DNA of 64,000 bases, taken from the NCBI RefSeq assembly GCF_000380245.2, contig NZ_HG428741.1, forward strand, positions 1,634,727-1,698,726. Reading direction: 5' to 3'. How positions within the stretch are numbered: position 1 is the first letter of the stretch; each line of letters begins with the position of its first letter. The notes under the pieces were generated by a model that was not told the DNA's origin, did not search any database, and was given only the letters and a program-made list of their open reading frames with translations. Made by a program: the position numbers and the translations under genes. Shown here piece by piece: positions 35,450 to 44,513 of the stretch. Source of the stretch: Bacillus massiliigorillae (lineage in GTDB: Bacteria; Bacillota; Bacilli; Bacillales; DSM-1321).

Positions 35450-36462
35450 CATTAAATGAAATTTGGTTTATCCTTGTTGCCGTATTGTTTATCGGTTTCT
35501 TCTTTCTAGAAGGTTTTGATTTTGGTGTAGGAATGTCAACACGTTTAATTGCACGTAATCCTAAAGAAAGAGATCAGCTCATTAACACGATTGGACCTTT
35601 CTGGGATGCAAATGAAGTATGGTTGTTAACGGCAGGGGGAGCAATCTTTGCAGCTTTCCCACATTGGTACGCAACAATGTTCAGTGGTTATTACATTCCA
35701 TTTGTTTTCTTCTTGTTAGCATTAATTGCTCGTGGAGTAGGGATTGAGTATAGTCATCACCCTATTAATGAAAAGTGGAAGAACATTTGGCATTGGTTGA
35801 TTTTTGGAGGAAGCATTCTTGCTCCATTCTTACTTGGTGTTTTATTTACAAGTATTTTACGAGGAATGCCTATTGACGAAAACATGACTTTATGGGCAAC
35901 ATTTAGTGATTATGTGAATGTATACTCTGTTGTTGGTGGTATTGCCGTTGTATTGTTAACGCTTGTTCATGGTTTAACATTCATTGGATTACGTACAGAA
36001 GGCCCTGTTCACACACGTGCTCTTGCTCTGTTAAACAAAGTATATATGGCGTTATTTGCTGGGCTTGTACTATTTGCAGTATTAACTTACATTTATACAG
36101 ATTTATTCACAGTTCGTCCTGTAGCTACTCCGGTATTTCTTGTTGGTATAGTTTTAGCCGCTGTTCTTGGCTTTATCTTTGCTAATAAACGTAAAGAAGG
36201 CTGGGCATTTACAATGTCAGGTATCACGATTGTATTAACAGTTGCTATGCTATTCGTTGGATTATTCCCACGTGTAATGATTAGTTCAATTGATCCAGCA
36301 TACAACTTAACAGTTATGAACGCAGCAAGTGGTCAATATACACTTTCTTTAATGACAAAGATTGCTTGTACGTTATTACCATTTGTTTTAGGTTATCAAA
36401 TTTGGAGCTACTACGTTTTCCGCAAGCGTATTAGTCATAAGGATTCGGTGAATTATGAATGA
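35446..36462 (+). CDS. cydB: Cytochrome bd ubiquinol oxidase subunit II, copy 1
   Basis: A 338-residue membrane subunit, the structural partner of CydA. Seen: LFIGFFFLEGFDFGVGM at the N-terminus, GPFWDANEVWLLTAGGAIFAAFPHWYATMFSGYYIPF, and RGVGIEYSHH, all classical CydB blocks. Eight to nine hydrophobic segments follow. ATG 35446 overlaps the cydA stop (ATGA) and its own stop overlaps the next start in the same way, so translation is coupled through the operon. Confidence 0.97.
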   Translation: MTLNEIWFILVAVLFIGFFFLEGFDFGVGMSTRLIARNPKERDQLINTIGPFWDANEVWLLTAGGAIFAAFPHWYATMFSGYYIPFVFFLLALIARGVGIEYSHHPINEKWKNIWHWLIFGGSILAPFLLGVLFTSILRGMPIDENMTLWATFSDYVNVYSVVGGIAVVLLTLVHGLTFIGLRTEGPVHTRALALLNKVYMALFAGLVLFAVLTYIYTDLFTVRPVATPVFLVGIVLAAVLGFIFANKRKEGWAFTMSGITIVLTVAMLFVGLFPRVMISSIDPAYNLTVMNAASGQYTLSLMTKIACTLLPFVLGYQIWSYYVFRKRISHKDSVNYE

Positions 36463-38198
36463 TGGACAAATCATTATTTAAGCTAAAAGGCTTTAAGATT
36501 ACATTTGTTTTGTTGTTTTTCATTTCCGTATTACAAGGTTTGGCTATTATATTTCAGGCGAAGTATTTAGCTATTACTATTACAAATTTATTTAATGGGG
36601 AGAAGCTGTCTTTACAGCTACTCCCTATATTCTTATTCTCATTATTTTATTTGGGAAGACAGTTCCTAACAAAAGTACGTGACAAAAAAATGGCTACTTT
36701 CGCTTCTGATGCTGGTTCAAGTATTCGTCAGCAGTTTACGAAGAAATTATTTAAGTTAGGTCCGAATGTTACCGAAATTGAAGGTACTGGCAACCTTGTA
36801 ACTATGGCTTTAGAAGGAATTACACAAATCGAAACATACATAAAACTGTTTATTCCGAAAATAACGAATATGGTCGTTATTCCGGTAATGGTCTTTGCTT
36901 ATACACTACTATTAGATGTAAAATCTGCTTTGATTTTGCTAATTGTATTGCCAACATTACTATTCTTTATGGTTATTCTAGGTATTGCAGCTCAAAAGAA
37001 AGCTGATAAACAATATGAAACATATCGTACACTTTCTAATCATTTTGTTGATTCTTTAAGAGGCTTAGAAACCCTACGTTTGTTAGGACTAAGTAAACGT
37101 TATGATCGTAATATAGGCGATGTAAGTGAGCGTTATCGTAAATCAACTATGGGTACATTACGTTTTGCTTTTCTTTCTACATTTGCTCTAGATTTCTTTT
37201 CTAGTTTAGCAGTAGCAATCGTTGCCTTATTTCTTGGCTTAGGCTTGATTAACGGTGAGATGATGCTTTTACCAGCGCTCACTGTTTTAATATTAGCACC
37301 AGAATATTTCTTGCCGATACGTGATTTTGGAACAGATTATCATGCGACACTTGATGGAAAAAATGCATTACAAGCCATTAATCGTATCATCTCCTTACCC
37401 GAGCAAGAAAAGCAGAATGATATGTCAATTCCTAAATGGAATGAAGAAGCAAGCTTACAAGTGTCTAATTTATCTCTACAATATAACGAATCTAGTCAGC
37501 ATTCATTAAAAAATCTTTCATTTGCATGGAAAGGTTTCGGAAAAATCGGGATTATCGGAGCAAGTGGAGCTGGAAAATCTACCTTAATTAATGTTTTGGG
37601 TGGTTTTGCACATCCAACAACAGCTAATATTCAGCTTAATGAAGTTACAATGAATGGATTTGATCATCAAAAGTGGCAAGAGCAAATTCTATATATTCCA
37701 CAACATCCGTATATTTTCAATGATACAGTAGCAAAAAATGTTGCTTTCTATACACCTGATGCATCTAATGAAGAAATTAAAGCAGCTTGTGAACGTGCTG
37801 GGTTAACCAAGGTAATCCAAGCATTACCTAACGGATTAGAGGAATCAATAGGAGAAAGTGGTCGAGTATTAAGTGGTGGGCAGGAGCAAAGAATTGCTTT
37901 AGCGCGTGCATTTCTCGATGATACCCGAAAAATTCTACTCTTTGATGAACCAACTGCACATTTAGACATTGAAACGGAATGGGAATTAAAACAGAATATC
38001 CTTCCATTATTAGAAAATCGACTTGTATTCTTTGCAACCCATCGCCTTCATTGGATGATGGAGATGGATTATATCATTGTAATGAATCATGGAGAAATTA
38101 TAGAAACAGGTAAACATGAACAGTTACTACAAGGAAACGGTTATTACAAACAATTAATACAAGCACAAATGCATGGAACGGAGGAACAACATGACTAA
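36459..38198 (+). CDS. cydD: Thiol reductant ABC exporter, CydD-type subunit, copy 1
   Basis: A 579-residue half-transporter with six N-terminal membrane helices and a C-terminal ATPase. Together with the next gene product it exports glutathione or cysteine-type thiols, which is needed to assemble haem d and b in cytochrome bd. Walker A is IIGASGAGKSTL, the signature LSGGQEQRIALARA, Walker B ILLFDEPTAHLD, and the switch histidine in ATHRLHW. The LAPEYFLPIRDFGTDYHATLDGK block is typical of the E. coli CydD type. In B. subtilis nomenclature the third gene of the operon is called cydC. Confidence 0.93.
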   Translation: MMDKSLFKLKGFKITFVLLFFISVLQGLAIIFQAKYLAITITNLFNGEKLSLQLLPIFLFSLFYLGRQFLTKVRDKKMATFASDAGSSIRQQFTKKLFKLGPNVTEIEGTGNLVTMALEGITQIETYIKLFIPKITNMVVIPVMVFAYTLLLDVKSALILLIVLPTLLFFMVILGIAAQKKADKQYETYRTLSNHFVDSLRGLETLRLLGLSKRYDRNIGDVSERYRKSTMGTLRFAFLSTFALDFFSSLAVAIVALFLGLGLINGEMMLLPALTVLILAPEYFLPIRDFGTDYHATLDGKNALQAINRIISLPEQEKQNDMSIPKWNEEASLQVSNLSLQYNESSQHSLKNLSFAWKGFGKIGIIGASGAGKSTLINVLGGFAHPTTANIQLNEVTMNGFDHQKWQEQILYIPQHPYIFNDTVAKNVAFYTPDASNEEIKAACERAGLTKVIQALPNGLEESIGESGRVLSGGQEQRIALARAFLDDTRKILLFDEPTAHLDIETEWELKQNILPLLENRLVFFATHRLHWMMEMDYIIVMNHGEIIETGKHEQLLQGNGYYKQLIQAQMHGTEEQHD

Positions 38199-39951
38199 AA
38201 CAATTCGTACATTAAGAGCTGTCTTGAATGATTCATGGGTAAAACCCTATTTACAGCAAAACAAAAAGTTGCTTTGTCTTGTGTTACTCCTCGGTACTTT
38301 AACCTTCTTTTGTGCAAGTGCTTTAATGTTTACTTCTGGATATTTAATATCCAAATCTGCGACAAGACCAGAAAATATTTTATTAGTATATGTACCAATT
38401 GTTCTTGTAAGAACTTTTGGTATTGCTAGACCTGTTTTTCGTTACTTAGAACGACTAACAAGTCATAATCTTGTTTTGAAGTTTTTGTCTCGTATGCGCG
38501 TTCGCTTATATCAAAAATTAGAAGTACAAGCTTTATCATTAAAGTCTCGTTTTTCAACTGGCGATTTACTTGGTGTCCTAGCAGATGATTTAGAGCAAAT
38601 GCAAAATCTTTACTTGAAAACTATATTTCCAAGCGTAATTGCGGTGATTCTCTACGTATTAGCAGTAATTGCGTTAGGATTTTTCTCAATACCATTTGCT
38701 TTATTAATGGCTCTATTTTTATTTGTTCTAGTAGTGCTCTTTCCATTAGTATCCTTACTAGTAATTAGACAAAAACAAACTCAAACAAAACAAGCACGTA
38801 ATGAGTTATATAAAAGACTAGGCGATGCAGTTATGGGGATTAGTGATTGGAAAATTAGTGGAAGACAAGAAGATTTTCTGAAAAGTTACGAACAACAAGA
38901 AAACAAACAAGATCAGTTAGAAGCTGAAATGGAACGATTTAATCGTGGGCGAAATTTCTTATTCCAAATAGTCGTTACCATTATCATTATTGTCATGATA
39001 TGGTTCGCTAGCAATAGTGCAGATGCAAATATATTCGATCATGTTTGGATTGCTGCTTTTGTTTTAGTTGTTTTTCCAATCATTGAAGCTTTTGCACCAA
39101 TTCCAGATGCAATAAGCCAATTACCAAGCTATGAAAATTCATTGCATCGAATGAATAATATTGAACATAAGCCTTCTATACAAAATAGTTTCAACCAACA
39201 AACTGTTGACGAGTTAATGATGCAGGAGTCGTTAACAATTGAATTAAAAGATGTTTCTTTTGCGTATGATGAAGAACTAGTTTTAAATGATTTTTCATTA
39301 CATGTCTACCAAGGAGAACAAATAGCTCTTCTCGGTAAAAGTGGAGCAGGAAAAAGTACAATTGTAAAGCTATTACTAAACGCTGTTTCACCAACAAGTG
39401 GAACAGTAACTATAAATAAAGCTTCAGTTGAAAAACTCCATGATGAAATCAATAAATTTATTGCAGTTTTACAGCAAAAGCCACACTTATTTGATACAAC
39501 GGTAATGAATAATATTCGACTTGGAAATCCAAAAGCATCTGATGAGGATGTAATAGAAGCCGCAAAACAAGTCCAAATGCATGATTATATTAGCTCACTT
39601 CCTGAAGGATATCATACGAGAATGCGTGAATTGGGTGGAAGATTCTCTGGTGGAGAAAGACAAAGAATTGCTTTAGCAAGAATTCTTCTACAACAAACAC
39701 CAATCGTCATTTTGGATGAACCAACAGTTGGACTTGATGCTGTAACTGAACGAGAGTTAATAGAAACAATCTTTAGAAACCTTCAGGGTAAAACATTAAT
39801 TTGGATTACTCATCATTTAGCTGGTGTTGAAAGAATGAACCAAATTGTTTTTATGGAAGATGGTAGGGTTCAAATGAAGGGGACGCATGAAGAATTGTTA
39901 CAAACAAATGAAAGATATGCTAATCTATATCAAATGGATCGACCATTCTAA
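38191..39951 (+). CDS. cydC: Thiol reductant ABC exporter, CydC-type subunit, copy 1
   Basis: A 586-residue half-transporter that forms the heterodimer with the preceding gene product. The membrane part contains RTFGIARPVFRYLERLTSH, a hallmark of E. coli CydC. The ATPase has Walker A LLGKSGAGKSTIV, signature FSGGERQRIALARI, Walker B IVILDEPTVGLD, and switch histidine in THHLAG. ATG 38191 follows GGAGG and overlaps the previous gene by 8 bases; an in-frame ATG at 38173 lies within the ribosome binding region. In B. subtilis the fourth gene is named cydD. A terminator ends the operon. Confidence 0.93.
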   Translation: MTKTIRTLRAVLNDSWVKPYLQQNKKLLCLVLLLGTLTFFCASALMFTSGYLISKSATRPENILLVYVPIVLVRTFGIARPVFRYLERLTSHNLVLKFLSRMRVRLYQKLEVQALSLKSRFSTGDLLGVLADDLEQMQNLYLKTIFPSVIAVILYVLAVIALGFFSIPFALLMALFLFVLVVLFPLVSLLVIRQKQTQTKQARNELYKRLGDAVMGISDWKISGRQEDFLKSYEQQENKQDQLEAEMERFNRGRNFLFQIVVTIIIIVMIWFASNSADANIFDHVWIAAFVLVVFPIIEAFAPIPDAISQLPSYENSLHRMNNIEHKPSIQNSFNQQTVDELMMQESLTIELKDVSFAYDEELVLNDFSLHVYQGEQIALLGKSGAGKSTIVKLLLNAVSPTSGTVTINKASVEKLHDEINKFIAVLQQKPHLFDTTVMNNIRLGNPKASDEDVIEAAKQVQMHDYISSLPEGYHTRMRELGGRFSGGERQRIALARILLQQTPIVILDEPTVGLDAVTERELIETIFRNLQGKTLIWITHHLAGVERMNQIVFMEDGRVQMKGTHEELLQTNERYANLYQMDRPF

Positions 39952-39960
39952 ATTAGTGTA

Positions 39961-39997
39961 AAAAACCGCTTAAGCTAGTGTTAAGCGGTTTTTTTGT
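39961..39997 (+). terminator. Terminator of the first cyd operon
   Basis: AAAAACCGCTTAA (39961-39973) pairs with TTAAGCGGTTTTT (39981-39993), then further T residues. It insulates the two cyd operons from each other. Confidence 0.9.
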
Positions 39998-40352
39998 ATA
40001 AGAAAAAATAGTAATAATTACTATAAAATAATTATTATTACTATAGATAAATAACAAAATCAAATTTTTTGCCCTGAATTTTAATTATTTTCTTATAATT
40101 TTGTCTATCTTCCTACATAGAGGGTATAGGTATAGAAAAATATGAATTTTAGCAATAGAATAGTTGTTGAGGGGGATGATTTCGAAATATAAAATGAAAT
40201 CAAACTAAAACGAGTTATGAATAAAAAATATATCTTTTAGTTTCATTACATTATGTTCAACATTTTACAAACTGTCACATAATCGTCTTGAAATTGTGAA
40301 TGATTGAACAAAAGTTTCATTTAAAATCATCGTTTGTATACTAGCTGAAGAA
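39998..40352. other. Regulatory region of the second cyd operon
   Basis: About 355 bases between the two operons, with its own Rex-like operator at 40294-40311 and an additional TGTCACAT sequence near 40273-40280 resembling a half site. No reading frame is present. Outside the operator it shows little similarity to the leader of the first operon. Confidence 0.6.
40294..40311. promoter_or_regulatory. Rex-like operator upstream of the second cydABCD operon
   Basis: TTGTGAA-TGAT-TGAACAA has the same two arms as the operator at 33954-33971; only the 4-base spacer differs. It lies 56 bases before cydA2. Both operons are thus probably under the same redox repressor. Confidence 0.65.
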
Positions 40353-40366
40353 GGAGGAGATACAAC

Positions 40367-41761
40367 ATGGATGTACTTGATTTAGCCCGTTTTCAGTATG
40401 CAGCTACGACAATTTTCCACTTTTTATTCGTACCAATGTCAATCGGAACAATTTTTATAGTTGCAATTATGGAAACACTGTATGTTGTTAAGAAGAAAAA
40501 GATTTATCTAGAAATGTCTAAGTTTTGGGGAAAAATATTTTTGCTCTCATTCGCTATTGGTGTAGTAACAGGGATTTTACAAGAATTCCAGTTTGGTATG
40601 AACTGGTCTGAATACTCTCGATTTGTAGGAGATGTATTTGGAGCACCACTCGCAATTGAAGCATTACTTGCATTCTTTATGGAATCAACTTTTATTGGAA
40701 TTTGGATTTTCGGTCGTGAAAAACTACCGAAATGGGTTATTGCTTTTTCCGCTTGGATGGTATCAATAGGTACATTATTATCAGCGCTATGGATATTAGC
40801 AGCTAACTCTTTTATGCAACATCCTGTAGGAATTAAAATTGTTGATGGTAAACCAGTGTTAAATGACTTTATGGCTCTTGTTAAAAATGGACAATTGTTA
40901 GTTGAATTCCCACATGTGGTCATGGGAGCTTTAGCAACTGCTGGGTTACTTGTTGGTGGTATTAGTGCTTATAAACTATTGAAAAAACAAAATATTGAAT
41001 TCTTCCATAAATCTTTTAAAATTGCAATGATTATCTCACTGATTAGTGGTATTGGTATCGCATTCAGTGGACACTCACAAGCACAATATTTAATGGATAC
41101 ACAACCAATGAAGATGGCAGCAAGTGAAGGTCTATGGGAAGATAGTGGCGATCCAGCTTCTTGGTCTGCAATTGCTAATATAAATTCAGAAGAAATGAAA
41201 AATGAGTGGTCACTTGAAATTCCATATATACTTAGCTTCTTAGCTTATAACAAGTTTGAGGGCTCTGTAGAAGGTATGAAAACATTACAAGCAAAATATG
41301 AAAAACAATTTGGAGAAGACATAAACTATATTCCTCATGTAGAAACCGTATATTGGAGCTTCCGTATCATGGCTATATTCGGAGGAATAATGATTGTTAT
41401 TTCACTTCTTTCTCTTGTATTTATGAAACGTGATTCATTATTGAAAAAACGTTGGTTATTAAAATTAGCAGTAGCAGCTATCGTTTTACCACCTATCGCT
41501 AATTCTGCTGGGTGGATAATGACTGAGATTGGTCGTCAACCATGGACAGTCATGGGATTATATACAACAGCTCAATCTGTTTCTCCAAACGTTACAGCTG
41601 GCTCATTATGGTTTTCTATAATTGCATTCTGTGGATCTTATTTAATCCTAGGAATTATCATGGTTTATATGGTTGTGAAAGTTTCGAAAAAAGGGCCATA
41701 TCCTCCTAATCATAAAGACGACAGTGTTGAGTTATTGAACAAGGAGGCGTTTGAACAATGA
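40367..41761 (+). CDS. cydA: Cytochrome bd ubiquinol oxidase subunit I, copy 2
   Basis: A 464-residue paralogue of the gene at 34046. All functional blocks are kept: H18 in TIFHFLFVP, EALLAFFMESTFIGIW, FPHVVMGAL, and IMTEIGRQPWTVMGLYTTAQSVSP. Most differences lie in loops, in membrane segments near residues 190-220 and 350-370, and at the C-terminal tail. Nucleotides differ through most third codon positions, so the duplication is old and both copies are under selection. AAGGAGGAG precedes the single ATG. Differences in quinol affinity or haem content are possible but cannot be read. Confidence 0.97.
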   Translation: MDVLDLARFQYAATTIFHFLFVPMSIGTIFIVAIMETLYVVKKKKIYLEMSKFWGKIFLLSFAIGVVTGILQEFQFGMNWSEYSRFVGDVFGAPLAIEALLAFFMESTFIGIWIFGREKLPKWVIAFSAWMVSIGTLLSALWILAANSFMQHPVGIKIVDGKPVLNDFMALVKNGQLLVEFPHVVMGALATAGLLVGGISAYKLLKKQNIEFFHKSFKIAMIISLISGIGIAFSGHSQAQYLMDTQPMKMAASEGLWEDSGDPASWSAIANINSEEMKNEWSLEIPYILSFLAYNKFEGSVEGMKTLQAKYEKQFGEDINYIPHVETVYWSFRIMAIFGGIMIVISLLSLVFMKRDSLLKKRWLLKLAVAAIVLPPIANSAGWIMTEIGRQPWTVMGLYTTAQSVSPNVTAGSLWFSIIAFCGSYLILGIIMVYMVVKVSKKGPYPPNHKDDSVELLNKEAFEQ

Positions 41762-42774
41762 CCTTAAATGAACTTTGGTTTATTCTTGTCGCCGTATTAT
41801 TTGTTGGATTTTTCTTTCTCGAAGGTTTTGATTTTGGTGTAGGTATGTCTACTCGATTAATTGCAAAAAATGAAGCAGAACGTGATCAACTTTTAAAAAC
41901 AATTGGGCCTTTCTGGGATGCGAATGAAGTTTGGTTACTAACAGCTGGTGGAGCTATTTTCGCTGCATTCCCACACTGGTACGCAACTATGTTTAGTGGT
42001 TACTACATTCCGTTTGTGTTCTTCTTACTATTTTTAATTGCACGTGGTGTAGGTATTGAATATTCTCATCATGCTTTAAATAGTAAGTGGAAGAACATGT
42101 GGCATTGGTTGATTTTTATCGGTAGTGTAGGTGCTCCATTCATTCTAGGAGTTCTATTCACTAGTTTAGTACAAGGTATGCCGATTGATGAAACAATGAC
42201 TTTATGGGGTGGTTTCACAGATTATGTGAATTTATACTCTGTTGTTGGTGGCGTTGCCGTTGTTCTATTAACATTGATTCATGGTTTGACATTCATTGGA
42301 TTAAGAACAATGGGGAATGTTCATGACCGAGCAATCAAATTATTAAATAAAGTGTATATCATTCTATTTGTAGGACTTGTAGCATTCGCTGTGTTAACTT
42401 ACACACAAACTGATTTATTCGATGCTCGTCCTGTTGCAACACCAGTATTTTTAGTTGCAATTGTTATTACAGCAGTACTTGGCTTGCTATTTGCGAATAA
42501 ACGCAAAGAAGGTTGGGCATTTACAATGTCTGGTTTAACAATCGCACTTACAGTTATTATGTTATTCGTCGGTTTATTCCCAAGGGTAATGATTAGTTCT
42601 CTTGATACTGCATATAACTTAACAATAAATAATGCAGCTAGTGGACATTACACATTATCATTAATGACAAAAATTTCACTTACGTTACTTCCATTTGTGT
42701 TAGGATACCAAATCTGGAGCTACTATGTTTTCCGTAAACGTATTAGTGACAAAGAAACGGTGAATCATAAATGA
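41758..42774 (+). CDS. cydB: Cytochrome bd ubiquinol oxidase subunit II, copy 2
   Basis: A 338-residue CydB of exactly the same length as copy 1, with the same GPFWDANEVWLLTAGGAIFAA and GYYIPFVFFLL regions and the same RGVGIEYSHH. The overlap with cydA2 (ATGA) and with the following cydD2 reproduces the gene fusion points of the first operon. Substitutions are conservative and spread along the protein. Confidence 0.97.
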   Translation: MTLNELWFILVAVLFVGFFFLEGFDFGVGMSTRLIAKNEAERDQLLKTIGPFWDANEVWLLTAGGAIFAAFPHWYATMFSGYYIPFVFFLLFLIARGVGIEYSHHALNSKWKNMWHWLIFIGSVGAPFILGVLFTSLVQGMPIDETMTLWGGFTDYVNLYSVVGGVAVVLLTLIHGLTFIGLRTMGNVHDRAIKLLNKVYIILFVGLVAFAVLTYTQTDLFDARPVATPVFLVAIVITAVLGLLFANKRKEGWAFTMSGLTIALTVIMLFVGLFPRVMISSLDTAYNLTINNAASGHYTLSLMTKISLTLLPFVLGYQIWSYYVFRKRISDKETVNHK

Positions 42775-44513
42775 TCGATAAATCGTTATTTCAATTAAAA
42801 GGATTTAAAGGTATTATGACTTTCCTGACGATTATGGCGATTTTGCAAGGAGTAATGATTATATTCCAAGCTAAATATTTGGCTATTACAGTCACAAATC
42901 TTTTTAATGGGGAGAAGCTTTCTTTACAGCTTCTTCCTATCCTTTTATTTGTGACTTTTTATTTAGCAAAACAAATCATCATTCTTTGGAGAGAGAAGCA
43001 GATGCATACATATGCATCACATACTGGATCAATGATTCGTCAGAAATTCACAAATAAATTGTTTATTTTAGGACCTACTATTACAGAAAAAGAAGGAACT
43101 GGTCATTTAGTAACGATGGCTCTAGAAGGGGTTTCTCAACTTGAAACTTACTTAAAGTTATTTCTTCCTAAAGTAATGAATATGGTTATTATTCCGATTA
43201 TGATTTTCGTCTATACTTTAACATTAGATGTTCGTTCTTCGATTATTCTATTACTTGTTTTGCCTACGTTACTTATTTTTATGGTGATTCTAGGAATAGC
43301 AGCAAAGAAAAAAGCAGATACACAATATGAATCACATCAATTATTATCAAATCATTTTGTTGATTCTTTACGAGGTTTAGAAACTCTTCGTTTACTAGGA
43401 TTGAGTAAACGATATGATCGCAACATACAAAAGGTAAGTGAAAGATATCGTAAATCAACAATGGGAACTCTAAGATTTGCTTTTTTATCTACTTTTGCAC
43501 TTGATTTCTTTTCAAGTTTATCAGTGGCTATTGTGGCATTGTTTTTAGGTCTAGGCTTAATTGGAGAACACATGTTTTTGTTACCTGCCTTAACAGTGTT
43601 AATTTTAGCACCTGAATATTTCGTTCCAATTCGAGAATTTGGAACAGACTATCATGCAACACTTGATGGTAAAAATGCATTTCAGGCTATTAGTGATGTT
43701 ATCAATTTACCTGAGAAGAAACAAACTAATTCTACAAAATTATTATGCTGGAATAGTGAATCTAAAATTGATGTAGAAAACTTAACATTTCAACATCAAG
43801 ATGCACATCAGCCAACTTTGAACAACCTATCGTTTTCTTGGAAAGGTTATGGGAAAATCGGGATTATTGGAGCAAGCGGTTCCGGTAAATCTACTTTAAT
43901 AAACATATTGGGTGGATTTAGTGAACCAAACTCAAGTCGTATTCGTATTAACGACATAGCTCTTAATGATTTCAGTGAAACAAGCTGGCAAGAACAACTA
44001 CTTTATATTCCACAACATCCTTATATCTTTCATAATACTGTAGCAAACAACATCTCCTTTTATACCCCTGATGCTTCGAAAGCAGATATCGAAAAAGCAA
44101 GTGAAAGAGCGGGTTTATCAGATGTCATTGCTACATTACCAAATGGATATGAGGAGCAAATAGGAGAAAGTGGTCGAATATTAAGTGGTGGACAAGAGCA
44201 AAGAATTGCGTTGGCACGAGCTTTTCTCGATGATAAACGAAAAATTCTTTTATTTGATGAACCAACTGCTCATCTTGATATTGAAACAGAGTGGGAACTT
44301 AAAAGCAATATGCTGCCACTATTGGAAAATCGACTTGTGTTCTTTGCGACACATCGACTTCATTGGATGATGGAAATGGATCAAATTATTGTATTGGACC
44401 ACGGAGAAATTGTTGAAATAGGTACACATGAAGAATTAGTTGCTTCAAAGGGACATTACCATAATTTAATTCAAGCACAAATGCACGGAACGGGGGAGCG
44501 ACATGAACAATAA
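42771..44513 (+). CDS. cydD: Thiol reductant ABC exporter, CydD-type subunit, copy 2
   Basis: A 580-residue paralogue of the gene at 36459. Walker A is IIGASGSGKSTL, the signature LSGGQEQRIALARA, Walker B ILLFDEPTAHLD, all intact. The membrane domain, including SERYRKSTMGTLRFAFLSTFALDFFSS, is almost unchanged between copies, whereas the linker before the ATPase (about residues 310-340) has diverged strongly. It should pair with the copy at 44503, though cross-pairing with copy 1 is possible. Confidence 0.93.
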   Translation: MIDKSLFQLKGFKGIMTFLTIMAILQGVMIIFQAKYLAITVTNLFNGEKLSLQLLPILLFVTFYLAKQIIILWREKQMHTYASHTGSMIRQKFTNKLFILGPTITEKEGTGHLVTMALEGVSQLETYLKLFLPKVMNMVIIPIMIFVYTLTLDVRSSIILLLVLPTLLIFMVILGIAAKKKADTQYESHQLLSNHFVDSLRGLETLRLLGLSKRYDRNIQKVSERYRKSTMGTLRFAFLSTFALDFFSSLSVAIVALFLGLGLIGEHMFLLPALTVLILAPEYFVPIREFGTDYHATLDGKNAFQAISDVINLPEKKQTNSTKLLCWNSESKIDVENLTFQHQDAHQPTLNNLSFSWKGYGKIGIIGASGSGKSTLINILGGFSEPNSSRIRINDIALNDFSETSWQEQLLYIPQHPYIFHNTVANNISFYTPDASKADIEKASERAGLSDVIATLPNGYEEQIGESGRILSGGQEQRIALARAFLDDKRKILLFDEPTAHLDIETEWELKSNMLPLLENRLVFFATHRLHWMMEMDQIIVLDHGEIVEIGTHEELVASKGHYHNLIQAQMHGTGERHEQ

